Below, piece by piece: positions 11,887-22,543 of a stretch of 64,000 nt of DNA. Source of the stretch: Branchiostoma floridae (lineage: Eukaryota > Chordata > Leptocardii > Amphioxiformes > Branchiostomatidae); contig NC_049981.1 in the NCBI RefSeq assembly GCF_000003815.2, positions 31,436,836-31,500,835 of the forward strand, in the 5' to 3' direction. Within the stretch, counting starts at the first letter, position 1, and every line of letters starts with the position of its first letter. Position numbers and translations under genes: made by a program. A model generated the notes under the pieces. It was not told the DNA's origin and made no database searches. It saw only the letters and a list, made by a program, of their open reading frames with translations.

Positions 11887-12259
11887 CATCTTGATTTGAT
11901 TATATGGATGACATCCTCTGGGAACCAAAACACTGAAGCGAGCGTACGAATAAAAAAAGAAGATTTACAAAAAAAGGTTGCATTTATCATGAAATCTAAG
12001 TGGTCATAAATGACTTAACACACAAAATACGATCTACCAAAAAAAAAAGATTCTTCATTTTTTGTTCTTTCACATCTTCTTTAACCTTGGAATATTTCAT
12101 GTCATTAGTATACATTTTACGATATTTGCTTTTGCAATATACAGCATATGTTTGCTTATCTTGCAGCTGCTTTGTACGATTCACAGTATGGTTGAAGTTT
12201 TTTCCATGCCGAAAATTGATGAACGCGCGGATGTCATCCATATAATCAAATCGACATGG
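11887..12259. mobile_element. MITE, family 'TTGATTATATGGATGACATC'
   Basis: The left end has TTTGATTATATGGATGACAT and the right end has ATGTCATCCATATAATCAAA, an almost perfect inverted repeat of more than 22 bp. A shorter relative with the same ends is at 24178-24318. Open frames on both strands inside it are by-products of AT-rich sequence. Confidence 0.65.
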
Positions 12260-13030
12260 CCCAAATAGGTATAAAAAACGTCGCTATGTTTACGTAAGGC
12301 TAGATAAAGTAAGTTTGCGTCAGTTTCTACCTTGAATTTAGCACAATACGTACAGGACCCGTATTTCGCTCCCCATACAGACCCTCGTTCATGGACAGGA
12401 TCCGTTTCCAAGCAGATGTAAGGAGGCCCCGACTTGCTTTGTACGTCCCTTTCTGACGTTTTGCGTATGTGTCGTAAGTTCTATTGGTGCGTCTTTCTTC
12501 TCTTTAGCCTCGTACAAACACATGACGAAGACGTGAGTAACGTCACGTTAAGTCTATGGAGTGCAAAGACTACTCAAGAAGGCTTAATCTTGTTGTTCTA
12601 CTTGACTTTATTCTACTTGCAGTACACATTAACCATGAGATATGTAATGTATGTATGTGTTGGCACCCAATATCAACTAAGCTGCCTAGATTTGCTATGC
12701 ATTGCATGCGCATTGTCTGCAATTTCATTAAATCTGCCCCCCCCCCCCCACACACACAAAAACTTGAAAACGAAAGCTGACACAGTATCCTGACCCAGAG
12801 TTGAGGACTTATGGCTATATAAACCCAGGATGATCTTGACCCGATATGTAGTTCTGCGCTGACGTGGAAGACGTTAGTTGGGTCGGCAGTGGCACGCACT
12901 TCGGATGCCTGAACACTTACCCTTCCCTTATATATATACAAGTACATGAGCGTGTAAGACAAATGGCACATGGTAGACTTATCATGGAATCTCATCTGTG
13001 TTGGTACTGTACTATCAATCATAGTATAAA

Positions 13031-13174
13031 GCTAAACTTTCTTCCAACACAAAAGTATACATGGATCAAATTTTCAACGACCACTAGTACTGTCGCCAAT
13101 ATTGATCCCGAAGAAGGCGAGACTGGGCGTTGAAAATTTGATCCGTGTATAGTTTTGTGTTAAAAGAAAGTTAA
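13031..13174. mobile_element. MITE, family 'CTAAACTTTCTTCCAACACA'
   Basis: A long hairpin: the left arm runs from CTAAACTTTCTTCCAACACA through GATCAAATTTTCAACG, and the right arm returns CGTTGAAAATTTGATCCGTG to TGTGTTAAAAGAAAGTT. Other copies: 38697-38815 (right arm decayed), 44293-44433 (nearly intact) and 45665-45741 (left arm only). Confidence 0.75.
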
Positions 13175-13963
13175 GCATTGTACTGTAAATGGTAGACTTG
13201 TTTCCGAGCTATCATCTTTTATGCAAAAACTTTCTGATTCTGTTTGGTAATATGTAGTAATAACTGACCTATATTGCATGATTTTGTCGAGTTGTTGCAC
13301 TTGTTCGGAATTTAAACGTAAACACTCGGGTCAGACGTGAATGATATACGATCCCAGCATGTTTGTTACATGCCTTTTACGGTGCTTTTCTTGGGGGAAA
13401 TTTATAGCAGACACGGGCAGAAGTTAGGTGCGTGATAGTATGTCTCATTTGTGGGACAGGACACTAAACAGACCACAAGCACAATGCTGACTGCCACACC
13501 CAGTAGTAAGTTATACAGACGTTACGCTCCAATGGATGGAAAAAAAGGTTTTAAGACAGCTTCGGGCATAAACGTGCATATCTATATAGTCATACAACCA
13601 TTGCACCTTACAACAGCGTTCCTAGTGTCCTTTTGCAATGAGGATATGTCGTCCCGTCATCAACAGTCAGAACTCTACTGATCGAGCACAGTTTCTGATA
13701 ATATTAGTTCTTAAGCCACACTGGTGTATTAGTAGTACCCAGGTATCGTTCGGGGCAACGCAAGAGATCGCTATATGCAGCTTCTCACCTGTATTTTTGC
13801 CCAGAAAACTGGAGTCTTTCCTGTCTCAGCGCCCAGCCGACTTGCTGCAGACCCAACCCAGCTCGCGACGGCAATGTTGTTCGTGTGAGAATGTGTGTTA
13901 TGCATAGACTATTTTATGAGCAGCCACCCTGCGTTTTGCCCTTACGGAGCAGCCCATGTGATC

Positions 13964-14063
13964 NNNNNNNNNNNNNNNNNNNNNNNNNNNNNNNNNNNNN
14001 NNNNNNNNNNNNNNNNNNNNNNNNNNNNNNNNNNNNNNNNNNNNNNNNNNNNNNNNNNNNNNN
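13964..14063. other. Assembly gap (100 N)
   Basis: Exactly 100 consecutive N, a conventional fixed-size scaffold gap, so the true length is unknown. It lies in the region 3' of GST-A. Confidence 0.99.
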
Positions 14064-14221
14064 TATGATATTTATACTCTAAACCTTGTGAAAACATTGT
14101 TACCACACATTAAGACAGAGCATCTAGGTTATAAACAATTCCATAGAGAAGAGTCAGAAGACTGTTCCACGTACAGCATCCCGAGACAGGTGTCTCACCC
14201 CAGAGTTTTCGCGGGAATTTC

Positions 14222-14301
14222 AAGATGGCGGACATGACAACGGCGCATGCGCAGTTACTATAACACTGATATGATAACACTAGCGGTGGAACAGGGTGAG
14301 T
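14222..14301 (+). promoter_or_regulatory. Possible YY1/NRF-1 type promoter with splice donor
   Basis: AAGATGGCGG at 14222-14231 matches the YY1 element and GCGCATGCGC at 14243-14252 is a palindromic NRF-1 core; this pairing is typical of TATA-less housekeeping promoters. About 45 bases further, CAGG|GTGAGTAA is a good splice donor on the plus strand. It could mark a non-coding first exon of a plus-strand transcript running antisense to the 3' end of GST-A. No downstream exon is recognised. Confidence 0.35.
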
Positions 14302-14803
14302 AATCTGCGTTTTCTTCGCATTTGGCAGTAACTACAGCAGCTGCTGTGTATGAGGGCCTGGAGATGGTCGTTAATTGGAGTGTAGGGGCGGAATGGGGCA
14401 ATGGGATATGTCAACGCTAGAATTGGATAATGTACAGTTACATTGCATGTACGTTTGGGATACTGCTACAACGTCATGGAAAGGTGTTTCGAGAATGAGA
14501 CTGTTCTGTTCTGTATCTGTTTTGTTTTGAATTGAATTGACCAAATTAACTTCTTTAGACATTCAATCTAACACTAAATTATGTGATTCCATATAGCTAA
14601 AGGGGTAGTTCGTTCAAACGGCAAGGGGCTATTATATTTACCAAGTCGTTGTGTGGCTTTACAAGAGCGGAAGGTAAACTGGTTGCTGTAAAGGCAGAAT
14701 AATCAGTAGATTATCCACGTAAATGTTTATGAGCGAATGGCCGGAGTTACCCGCAACAACAAAGGTGTTCAGCGAACAAGTGGCGAGAAAGCGAGTATTT
14801 GTT

Positions 14804-14817
14804 TTTATTTATTTATT
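14804..14817 (-). terminator. GST-A polyadenylation signals
   Basis: On the minus strand this reads as three overlapping AATAAA hexamers, about 150 bases 3' of the GST-A stop codon. Position and density make it the likely cleavage signal. Confidence 0.6.
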
Positions 14818-14966
14818 CATCAAGATTCTCCAAATACAGTTGAAGGTTTGGTGGAACAGGTGTTTCTTGTTAGAAGACACCGTTTCACGGCCGCCATACC
14901 GAAACCTCCTGTGTAAGCCTTGTGACAGGGAAGAGGACTACAAGGCGTGTCATTGCTCAACGGCCA

Positions 14967-17900
14967 CTATATGTCCGATTCCGGACGCTCGGCGATGTAA
15001 GCAGCGACTCCCTTGTTCTCCCTGACGCGCTCCACCACCTTGGCCAGCTTGGGGTACTTCTCCAGTGCGTCTGCGCGGTGTTTCAGTACGTCATGCATTC
15101 CCACGAAGAAGGCCAGGTCAGCGTAGGTCAGCTGTAGACAAGAAAAAGAAGCTTTCAGTTGAGACAGTACAGATGTGATACAAGTACTGGTCATTAAAAG
15201 CTATAGGCACGGCAAAAGCAGACTTTATAATTACGATAGCCTCTGCCGTACATTCATCCCTATCGGAATAAATAAGTGCATCCAAACAGGTACAAAAGTC
15301 GTAATAAGGTACATGGTGACATGTATTTAAAATACTAATTTAAAACAGTTTTGAAACTACTCTAATACATAGGCTCCGTTGCCGCTCTTCTCCGTTATGT
15401 TGGAAATATAGCTCGAGATGCGTTCGCATTATTATAAGAAGTCAACCCATTTAGAAATAGTCAGCATTAGGATTCGAGTAGTCTCTTTTTGCAATCATGA
15501 ATGTTTATCACTGTTCATTATCCTATGTTTGTTTCTACCATGTACTTGCAATTATCCTCCGGGCATGAACTTGCAAATAAACTTACATTTGTTTATGATA
15601 GTAAAGCAACTACTCACACTGGCACCAACAAGATGGCCGTCGGGACCGCTCAGTTTCTCGTAGTTGCCGAGGAACTTGGAGACGTAAGGACCGAGAGCCT
15701 TCGTCCTCTCCTCCTGGGGAACGTAAGAAAATTTAAGACGTTTGTAAGCAAAATGAGTTTCTCATAAACAGAACCATGCTTAAAAAATTAGTAGTTCTGT
15801 GGTCATCAGATATACAAATATTTTGTTTGTTTTATTTATTGAAAGTCGATGTTGATTTGGTGTAAAGACATGTGACGAGGAAATGTCTAATCATGAATTA
15901 TAACAATGATTGATAATCAATAATATATAGTTACAAATACTCTACACGCACAGCAAGGACCTAATTTCATAGTGTAAGCAACTAACACTTATTGATATAC
16001 TTTAAAATATCAATCACATTCGCGAAAGTTTCTTTCACATCGATAAACGTTTAACTTAATCGTCTAAAAACACTCTCTCTATATATATAATTCTTGTCTT
16101 GGTAGTTTTTACTGTCTTTTATCGAAAATAATTCTTGCCATGCATTCAATTGCTACTGTAGTCATACAATAGTAGTTATCTTTAACAGATGGCCTTCGTG
16201 TGCCATCAGCGCAGTCGTTTCCAAGACAAATTGCTGATCGGAAGTTTCTTTTTCGCGTTTGGTCCTTTTCGTGTTAGTGTCGGGTTTTCTGGCTGCATCT
16301 GTAACGAAGTTTTGAATGTTAATGATAAAAAGTGCCCGAGGGCTAATTTCAAAATACACGTAACATTAGAATAAGAAAGCTAGATACAATGGGATGCTAA
16401 GTCCCGATTTATACTACATACTAAAATACTAAAATATGGATTAAACTATCCATCCGTTTGTCCAACTATATAAAGGCCGAAAGTGTATCGAGTCCATAAT
16501 GGACGAGTCTGCCGGCAATCCTCGACCTCAACAGCCAAATTGAGATTTGTTACATGTAATTTATTTATTAGTTTGGCTGTTCGGCACGCACAGCTAGGGC
16601 TGCTAAACTAACCTGTGGCTATTACAAAGGGTTAGCCTTGCAGACGGAGACAGGGAAAATACAAATATAATTTCACATTGTCAGAATAACAGCCAATAAC
16701 GATATTCTAGGTGCATCATATCAAGACTATTACATAGATGTTGTCTCTAATGGTATCTACAGTGTCTATGATATAGTACAGTGGTCAGTGTATGCTATAT
16801 GAGGGTGGTCTAGACAGTCCAAGAGGCAGAGTTTGCTTTTTATAAAAAGATTCACAAAAGGCAAATCTTTTTATCTGTACCTTCGTGGCCTGGTCCGGTG
16901 CGAAGAAGGCGTCGCAGAACACGGTGATGAGGTCGTCCACCCCGCACACGAACATGTCCACTTGTGCCTCCTCCCAGCTGGACTTCCCTCCAAGACCTGT
17001 GTGGGTACGGTGCAAACAGAGCTGCAGTTCGGTAGGAAATCGCTGACTATCCTAGCGCTGCAAAGCAGTGAGAAAAAAGGGGGGGGAGGCAAACAGAGCT
17101 GCAGTTCGGTAGGAAATCGCTGACTAACTCAAAGTGTCATGGCGTTAATTTGATGTTGATTTTAACTGAGAGTTCAAAAAGTCCATGTACATCATCATGT
17201 ACATCATGTAAATCACTTAAGATGTCAGAACTCCCACAAATCAAAAATAGGCAAATATATAAAGCACTCCTTTATTATTAGAAAGAATACCGAAACTAAT
17301 TATTAGCCTACTCCGTTGTGACACTATATTAAAGAACTATGTATTTTGTTCTTTGTGTATAGTTGTTGTCATACATTGCTGATGATGATGATGACATTGC
17401 ACCTTGTACAACTGTCGTACAATAAAGCTCTTTTGTAAAAAAAAAAAAGGGGGGGCCCAGCCTTGCCCAAAAATAGTCCGGTAACCACATGGTGTTCCAC
17501 CGGGACACTTAGGGGTCACGCCCGAAACAGTCCGTAAACTACTCGGAGGGGCCCCTTTTTCCAGATGAAAAAAAAAACACGTGAACGTCTGCCGATATAA
17601 TCTGTTCATCTTCGAATCGGTCCAACATTAGGTCCACTGTTTTTGTCAGGTCCGGTTTTTCTGGACCAATCGAACGTTCAACAAGAAAAAAAAACGGTGT
17701 ACCGGTACCTACCCCTAGACCGTACTATTACCTGTTTCCCTGGCAATGTAGCGCGCTATCGCCCCGCTCTGACACATCACCTTCCCGTCAACCTCTAGGA
17801 GCGGCATCTGGCCCATCGGGGTTTCTGGTGAAAGAGAGCATAGATAGATGTTGACTAAAGTAAATACATTATGGGAGATATTAATGTTGGCTAGGTGTCC

Positions 17901-20443
17901 TTGAGGTTAGAATTGTCATCTCCATGAAAATATGAGATTATATAATTGTTGTGTGCGTGTGTGTATCTGTGTGTTTGTGGATTGTAGTCAGCATAATTCA
18001 AGAAGCTATCGATGTATTCCGGTGATATTTGGTATGTAGGTAGGTTGGTCATACAATTTGTTATTGTGAATGAAGGCAAATCATCTGCAAAACACCTGCC
18101 TCCGTTGATATGTGTGCACGTAAACACCCGTATGGTCCACCGTACCATTGAACTTTAAACTCTTTGGTTAGTGTCGACGCCGCCGCTTTAGCTGAGGGGG
18201 AGGATTGTTTGTACAGCCTGTTTGCCTAGTACGTTCACGGTGACAGCAATTTAAGGCAACTATTCTTGGTAACAATCATGGTATTCTAGAATATATAAAG
18301 AAAGCTCCAACAGTGGTCTTTGTCTTGTCTTTTGCAAGTGACAGCTGTAACACAATGATGTCTCTATTATAAATCCCTCCCTAACCCTACCCCCAACTCT
18401 GATATAGGGACGTCGGGAACGATGGGGCATTGGAACATAAGGCTATTCCTCGAGTATATTTAAAAAAAACAACTGAACTTTCATGTCCTTGTTGGGAGGG
18501 TTGCTGTCTCAGAACCTGGAGGTACTGAGTTCGAATCATAGACAGGTAACGATGCTGTGCTCACGAGGAAAGGCACTTTACATCAGTTTACTCACTCGTG
18601 TCAGGTTTACATGAGTTGCTAGCTTCACCTAGGGACGTCCCACGGATAGAACGTTAGATTGAGGTCCTCTGTTTTAAGTACAGCGACAGCTACGAGCACG
18701 TTGAAGAATGCTCTTATTGGAAAGCTGGGGTCCATCCCGGTGTGATTGGATCTAACAATCTGTTCGGATATATAGCTTGTACTTCTCTCTCTAAAGGTCG
18801 GCCCAGGCCACTTCGGGCTGTTGATCCTGTCGTCCTCGTATAGAATAATCATTGTGGTACATCTAACATTGAACTTCAGACTGTTGTGTGGGTTTACAAC
18901 ATATCGACAATGATTATTTGGGGGTGGGGGGCTAATTGAGATCTTTATTTTGCATGTTGTTGCCCACATGGGCTAAATGCAGTGATTTGATAGTAATTAC
19001 ATGAAGTACTAAAGAGGGTCTGCATGCCTTTTTCCGTTAAGCGTTACGAGCCATTTTAATTCACCGTTAATCGTTACCGACCCGCTCTAATTCAACGTTA
19101 ATCGTTATCGGTATATTCTTCGTGAAGCGTTATTGGTCGTTTTAATTCAACGTTAATCGTTATCTGTTACCCCGAATTCACCGTTAAGCGTTACCAAGAA
19201 ATTCTTCGTAATCCGTTAGACTATACACACGAAGTATAATGCCAGGTAGAACCCCTGAAAATGCAGGAAAGGGCGTTTCAAAGGGTCCAGATTTCAAAAT
19301 TTCTCCTGGCCTTCGGCTCTGAACATGGTAAAATATGCTGCGGAAGCGTCGCCCTCAAAACTTTATCACGCATACAGATTTCAGTGTCAAACATAGCTTA
19401 GTTTCGGGCAAAAAGTTCTCCTAGAATGCGGAAAATGAGGTTTCTCCGGACCTCCATTGCGACGGCTTGCGCCTTTGGCGCTCACGACGACATGGCGAAA
19501 ATATGTTAGGGGCGTGGGTTTGCGCCCCCCCCCCCCCCCCAAAAAAAATTTTCTCTCTAATAAAATGTCATTTAATTTAATTTAGCTTCGTCTTACGGCA
19601 AAATTTGTCCTTCAAAATGCAGTAAATGGCGTTTCAGACGGTCCAGATTTTAACATTTTCCCGGACTTTCCCGGACTTATATTGCAACGTCTCGTGCCTT
19701 CCGAGCTCGACATGGTCAAAATATGTCGGGGGCTCTGGGGGTGGAGGCCAAAGCTACGAGTATAATCATGTGTAATTTAAAGAAAAGGTCAAAATCAACT
19801 TAGCTTAGTCGGTCGGCAAAATTTGCCGAAAATGTAGGAAATAGCATTTAAGAGGGTCTTGATTTTAAAATTTTGCTGCCGCCGTCTCTGTGGCGGCCCG
19901 GGAACTCTGCCTCCGTCAATTTACAGATGTCATGGACATTGTCCCTGTCATTCCTCGGGTTCTTGGCACCTTTTGCTTTTCACAATGTATTTTCACCCAT
20001 TTATATAACTACTCTAGCGTTGTATGAATAGGAATGCACGCCAAAGTTACTGTTAAGTTTTGCAACTCATTCTAAATTTACCGTTAAGCGTTACCGGGCC
20101 TCCTGAATTTACCGTTAAACGTTACCGGGCTTCTTGAATTCACCGTTAAGCGTTACCAAGACCCCCCCATGCAGACCCTCACTAAAGACTGTAAGGCCTC
20201 TCACATGTGATGCAATTTTGTATGATATTATAAGCATGTTCCGTATGTGTTGACGCAGTTGAGGATCTTGTACTTGCATGTTGACACAATAAATGCCGCA
20301 AACTTACTTTCCTTCAGCTTAGCCCAGGAGGGGCGGTCGATCCTGTAGTCCTCATACTGCACACCGGCGGCGGCGAAGATCAGCCTGGTCAGCTCTCCGC
20401 GCGCGCGCAGGTCGAAATATGTCAGCTTGTACTTGGGAGCCAT
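14967..20443 (-). CDS. GST-A: sigma-class glutathione S-transferase (HPGDS-like)
   Basis: Five coding exons: 20308-20443, 17732-17824, 16881-16996, 15618-15713 and 14967-15131 (606 nt, 201 residues), all with GT-AG borders. It conjugates glutathione to electrophiles or isomerises prostaglandin H2 in the cytosol, as known for the class. Exons 1-2 form the thioredoxin-like N-domain: start [10 protein letters not shown] with catalytic Tyr9, Arg15, Trp40, cis-Pro53 in MGQMP, and Gln64-Ser65. Exons 3-5 form the helical C-domain: [18 protein letters not shown] in exon 3, [14 protein letters not shown] in exon 4, [14 protein letters not shown] in exon 5, ending RPESDI. No frameshift or stop. Intron 1 is about 2.5 kb and contains repeats; intron 2 shares a tandemly repeated block with GST-B. 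Which sigma activity it has cannot be told from sequence. Confidence 0.95.
18490..18620 (+). repeat. tRNA-derived SINE fragment
   Basis: Contains a B-box-like ACTGAGTTCGAATCATAG followed by TGCTCACGAGGAAAGGCACT, the arrangement seen in the better preserved SINE at 43950-44160. Lies in GST-A intron 1. Not a functional tRNA: no acceptor stem is evident. Confidence 0.5.
19015..20179. mobile_element. DNA transposon remnant with CGTTAAGCGTTACC subterminal repeats
   Basis: Starts AGGGTCTGCATG and ends CATGCAGACCCT. The flanks are TACTAAAG (19007-19014) and CACTAAAG (20180-20187), an 8-bp duplication with one mismatch, as in hAT elements. Both ends carry clustered copies of a unit like CACCGTTAAGCGTTACC (about 19036-19220 and 20080-20160), orientation-matched subterminal repeats. 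The interior repeats a segment around AAAATGCAGGAAAGGGCGTT three times and has no open transposase frame. Inserted in GST-A intron 1. A reverse-orientation relative of the interior lies at about 23870-24010. Confidence 0.65.
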
Positions 20444-21534
20444 GATGGTGCAGTCGTCACAGAACAGGAACCAGCGCGGAACAATCGTCTTTCGTTGTGT
20501 CTTGTGACAAGAGGAGTGTTTTTGTCCAGTGCAGACAAGCTGACACAACAACTTATGGATTATTACATTGAGTTCTGAGGGGGCGCCTTTAATAAGATAT
20601 CAGCCAATCTAGCAGTAGTCTGTGCAATGATAGATGTACATCGAACCATGGTATGTTTCCTTGTACAAAATTGTAGTTCAGACAAGCTTACATAAGTTTT
20701 TCTGCGCTCTCTGTGCCATTTAAAACTTCACCGTTATCAGAATGTTACCATTCTACCCCTTGTTCTTGAGACTCCATCTAATGGTCCGTGCGAAACCATT
20801 TATAAGTCATCCATCTATAAACCAGACGAATAACAACCTGTTAATGTTTGAAAAGGCTATGCTATTTCTGTAATTAAGGAAAAGGTCGAAGACCAAAGTC
20901 AACTACTACACGCGCCCACACAGCCACGAGCTCAACCCGTACGCAGTCTGGACTGTTTATTGTTCGGGGCAGGGCTGATGGATTGACCCCCTAACCCCGA
21001 GATCGTGGATTCATGAGTTTCACGGCCGTGGAATTCCTCACCTTTGGTGATGGTGGAACTTATACTAGTCTAAAGCTATGGAAATCATCAACTAAGTGAC
21101 GAAATTCAACGTTAGGGTTAGGTTAGCGTCTTGGACCGTTAACCCAAACCCCTTAGTTAGGTCCCTAACCCTAACCCCATTGCCGCCAATGCAAGAGATG
21201 AGTGCATGCATGTCCTTCCATAGCCTCGAAACTCAGCAATCATCAGACTTCGGTAAATAAGTCTAATTACGATTTAATGGAAAACTCTGTAACTTCGTCT
21301 ACACATGTTTTAAGAACAGAGAAGAAGCATGTAAATTATAGTATATCTATAGCTTTTCGTTTACTCCCTTTCTACCAAACTGACTTCCAATGGGCATGGA
21401 TATGCAATAAACTTCATTGTCATTGTCATTGTCATTGATAATAGCTCGATTGCCTGTGACAACAGCAACCAGGGGGTAAGAAATCAAGTATCCATTTGCA
21501 TTAGATTTGCAACAGAATAAAGGACTACAAAACA
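20444..21534. other. GST-A upstream region and A-B spacer
   Basis: The GST-A promoter must lie here. TGACACAAC at 20541-20549 sits where other copies have an antioxidant-response-like TGACACAGC but lacks the G, and no convincing TATA box is present. GAGGGGGCGCCTTTAAT near 20577 resembles the AGGGGCGTCTTTGAT upstream of GST-B. A SINE/LINE-like 3' end with AATAAA and a (CATTGT) tail is at about 21407-21437. Nothing else recognised. Confidence 0.4.
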
Positions 21535-22519
21535 GGGTTCTCTTAAAAGGCTGGGCTGTCTACCAGGCCAGGCTACCTGGCCTGTCTACCTGGCCTGGCT
21601 ATCAGGTCAGGCTACTCAGATCCCCCCATTCATAACCCCATCATATGGCATTCAGCCCAAATAGCTGATTGACAGGCATAGTAATTGCTAATCTTTAACC
21701 CTGCAAGTGACCTGAGGTTGGCCTGTCCACCACTGGCTGGGCCCTTCGGGAATGTGTCTGGTAGGCCTTCCTTGCAGCATGTCAGGAACACATTCAAGTA
21801 CTGTGTTGACTCGAGTAAATGCTTTAGGGTTTAGACCTAGAAAACAGAGGTCCTGGGTTCAAATCCTTTGACATGTCACAAAATCTGTGCTGTTAACAGT
21901 ACTTTCCCCACTCCAAATTGTACATGGGGGTTGGAAAGATTATTGGTAGTGGAATGAGAGGATTGGGTTCTGTCCTGGACACAAAAATTGTACATTGGAT
22001 AACAATCCACAGCCTCAAAAAGGCTATGTGACTACCGAGATTGTGTATGTCAACTAGCATAGAGAACAAGGAGGTACATGTAATTATACCCCCCTTGGTC
22101 AGTACAAGTTTAGCTTTACAGTGATTTATGCTCTTCCTTCTTGAAGATATTCAATAAAGAAACAAATGTCTGTTGCTGGCAAGCCCATTCTTACACACAC
22201 ACACACACATACATACATGTACACACCCACATTCACACACCCACAAACATACACCCACACAGTACTGGTACTTGTGTTCCTGACGCTGCAAGGAAGGCCT
22301 CCCAGACACATTCCCGAAGGGCCCAGCCAGTGGTGGACAGCCAACCTCAGGTCACTTGCAGTGTCGGGAGATTAGCAATTACTATGCCTGTCAATCAGCT
22401 GAATGCCATATGATGGGGCTATGAATGGGGGGATCTGAGTAGCCTGACGTGATAGCCAGGCCAGGTAGACAGGCCAGGTAGCCTGGCCTGGTAGACAGCC
22501 CAGCCTTTTAAGCGAACCC
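21535..22519. mobile_element. Fold-back transposon with about 250-bp inverted termini and 10-bp target duplication
   Basis: The left arm starts GGGTTCTCTTAAAAGGCTGG and runs through the CCAGGCCAGG-rich stretch to about 21795. The right arm, from about 22270, is its reverse complement and ends CCAGCCTTTTAAGCGAACCC. Exact direct repeats CTACAAAACA flank it at 21525-21534 and 22520-22529. Long inverted termini with a 9-10 bp target duplication are characteristic of Mutator-like elements; no transposase is present, so it is non-autonomous. The middle (about 21835-22045) resembles a tRNA-derived SINE and is followed by a CA microsatellite. It lies 14 bases 3' of the GST-B stop codon. Confidence 0.85.
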
Positions 22520-22543
22520 CTACAAAACATGCCATATTCAAAA

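Larger units (their letters stand above)
6788..14966. other. Gene-poor region between micropeptide copy 3 and GST-A
   Basis: No coding gene can be supported. It holds MITEs (7708-7909, 10390-10598, 11887-12259, 13031-13174), a 100-base assembly gap, a cysteine-rich open frame of doubtful status (9766-10035), and a possible promoter near 14222-14300. The longest open frames (8845-9240 plus, 8870-9139 minus) overlap on opposite strands and resemble no family I know. Confidence 0.5.

Noticed and set aside
12000-12245. 81-residue open frames on both strands
   Set aside because: They lie inside the inverted-repeat element 11887-12259 and reflect its AT-rich, self-complementary composition.
12434-12793. 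119-residue plus frame with hydrophobic stretches
   Set aside because: Runs into a C tract and CACACA repeat, overlaps a longer minus-strand frame, and resembles no family.
18625-18969. 114-residue minus frame in GST-A intron 1
   Set aside because: No similarity recognised; lies in intron next to a SINE fragment and repeats.
22126-22413. Thr-His rich open frames near 22190-22260
   Set aside because: Products of a CA microsatellite inside the fold-back transposon.
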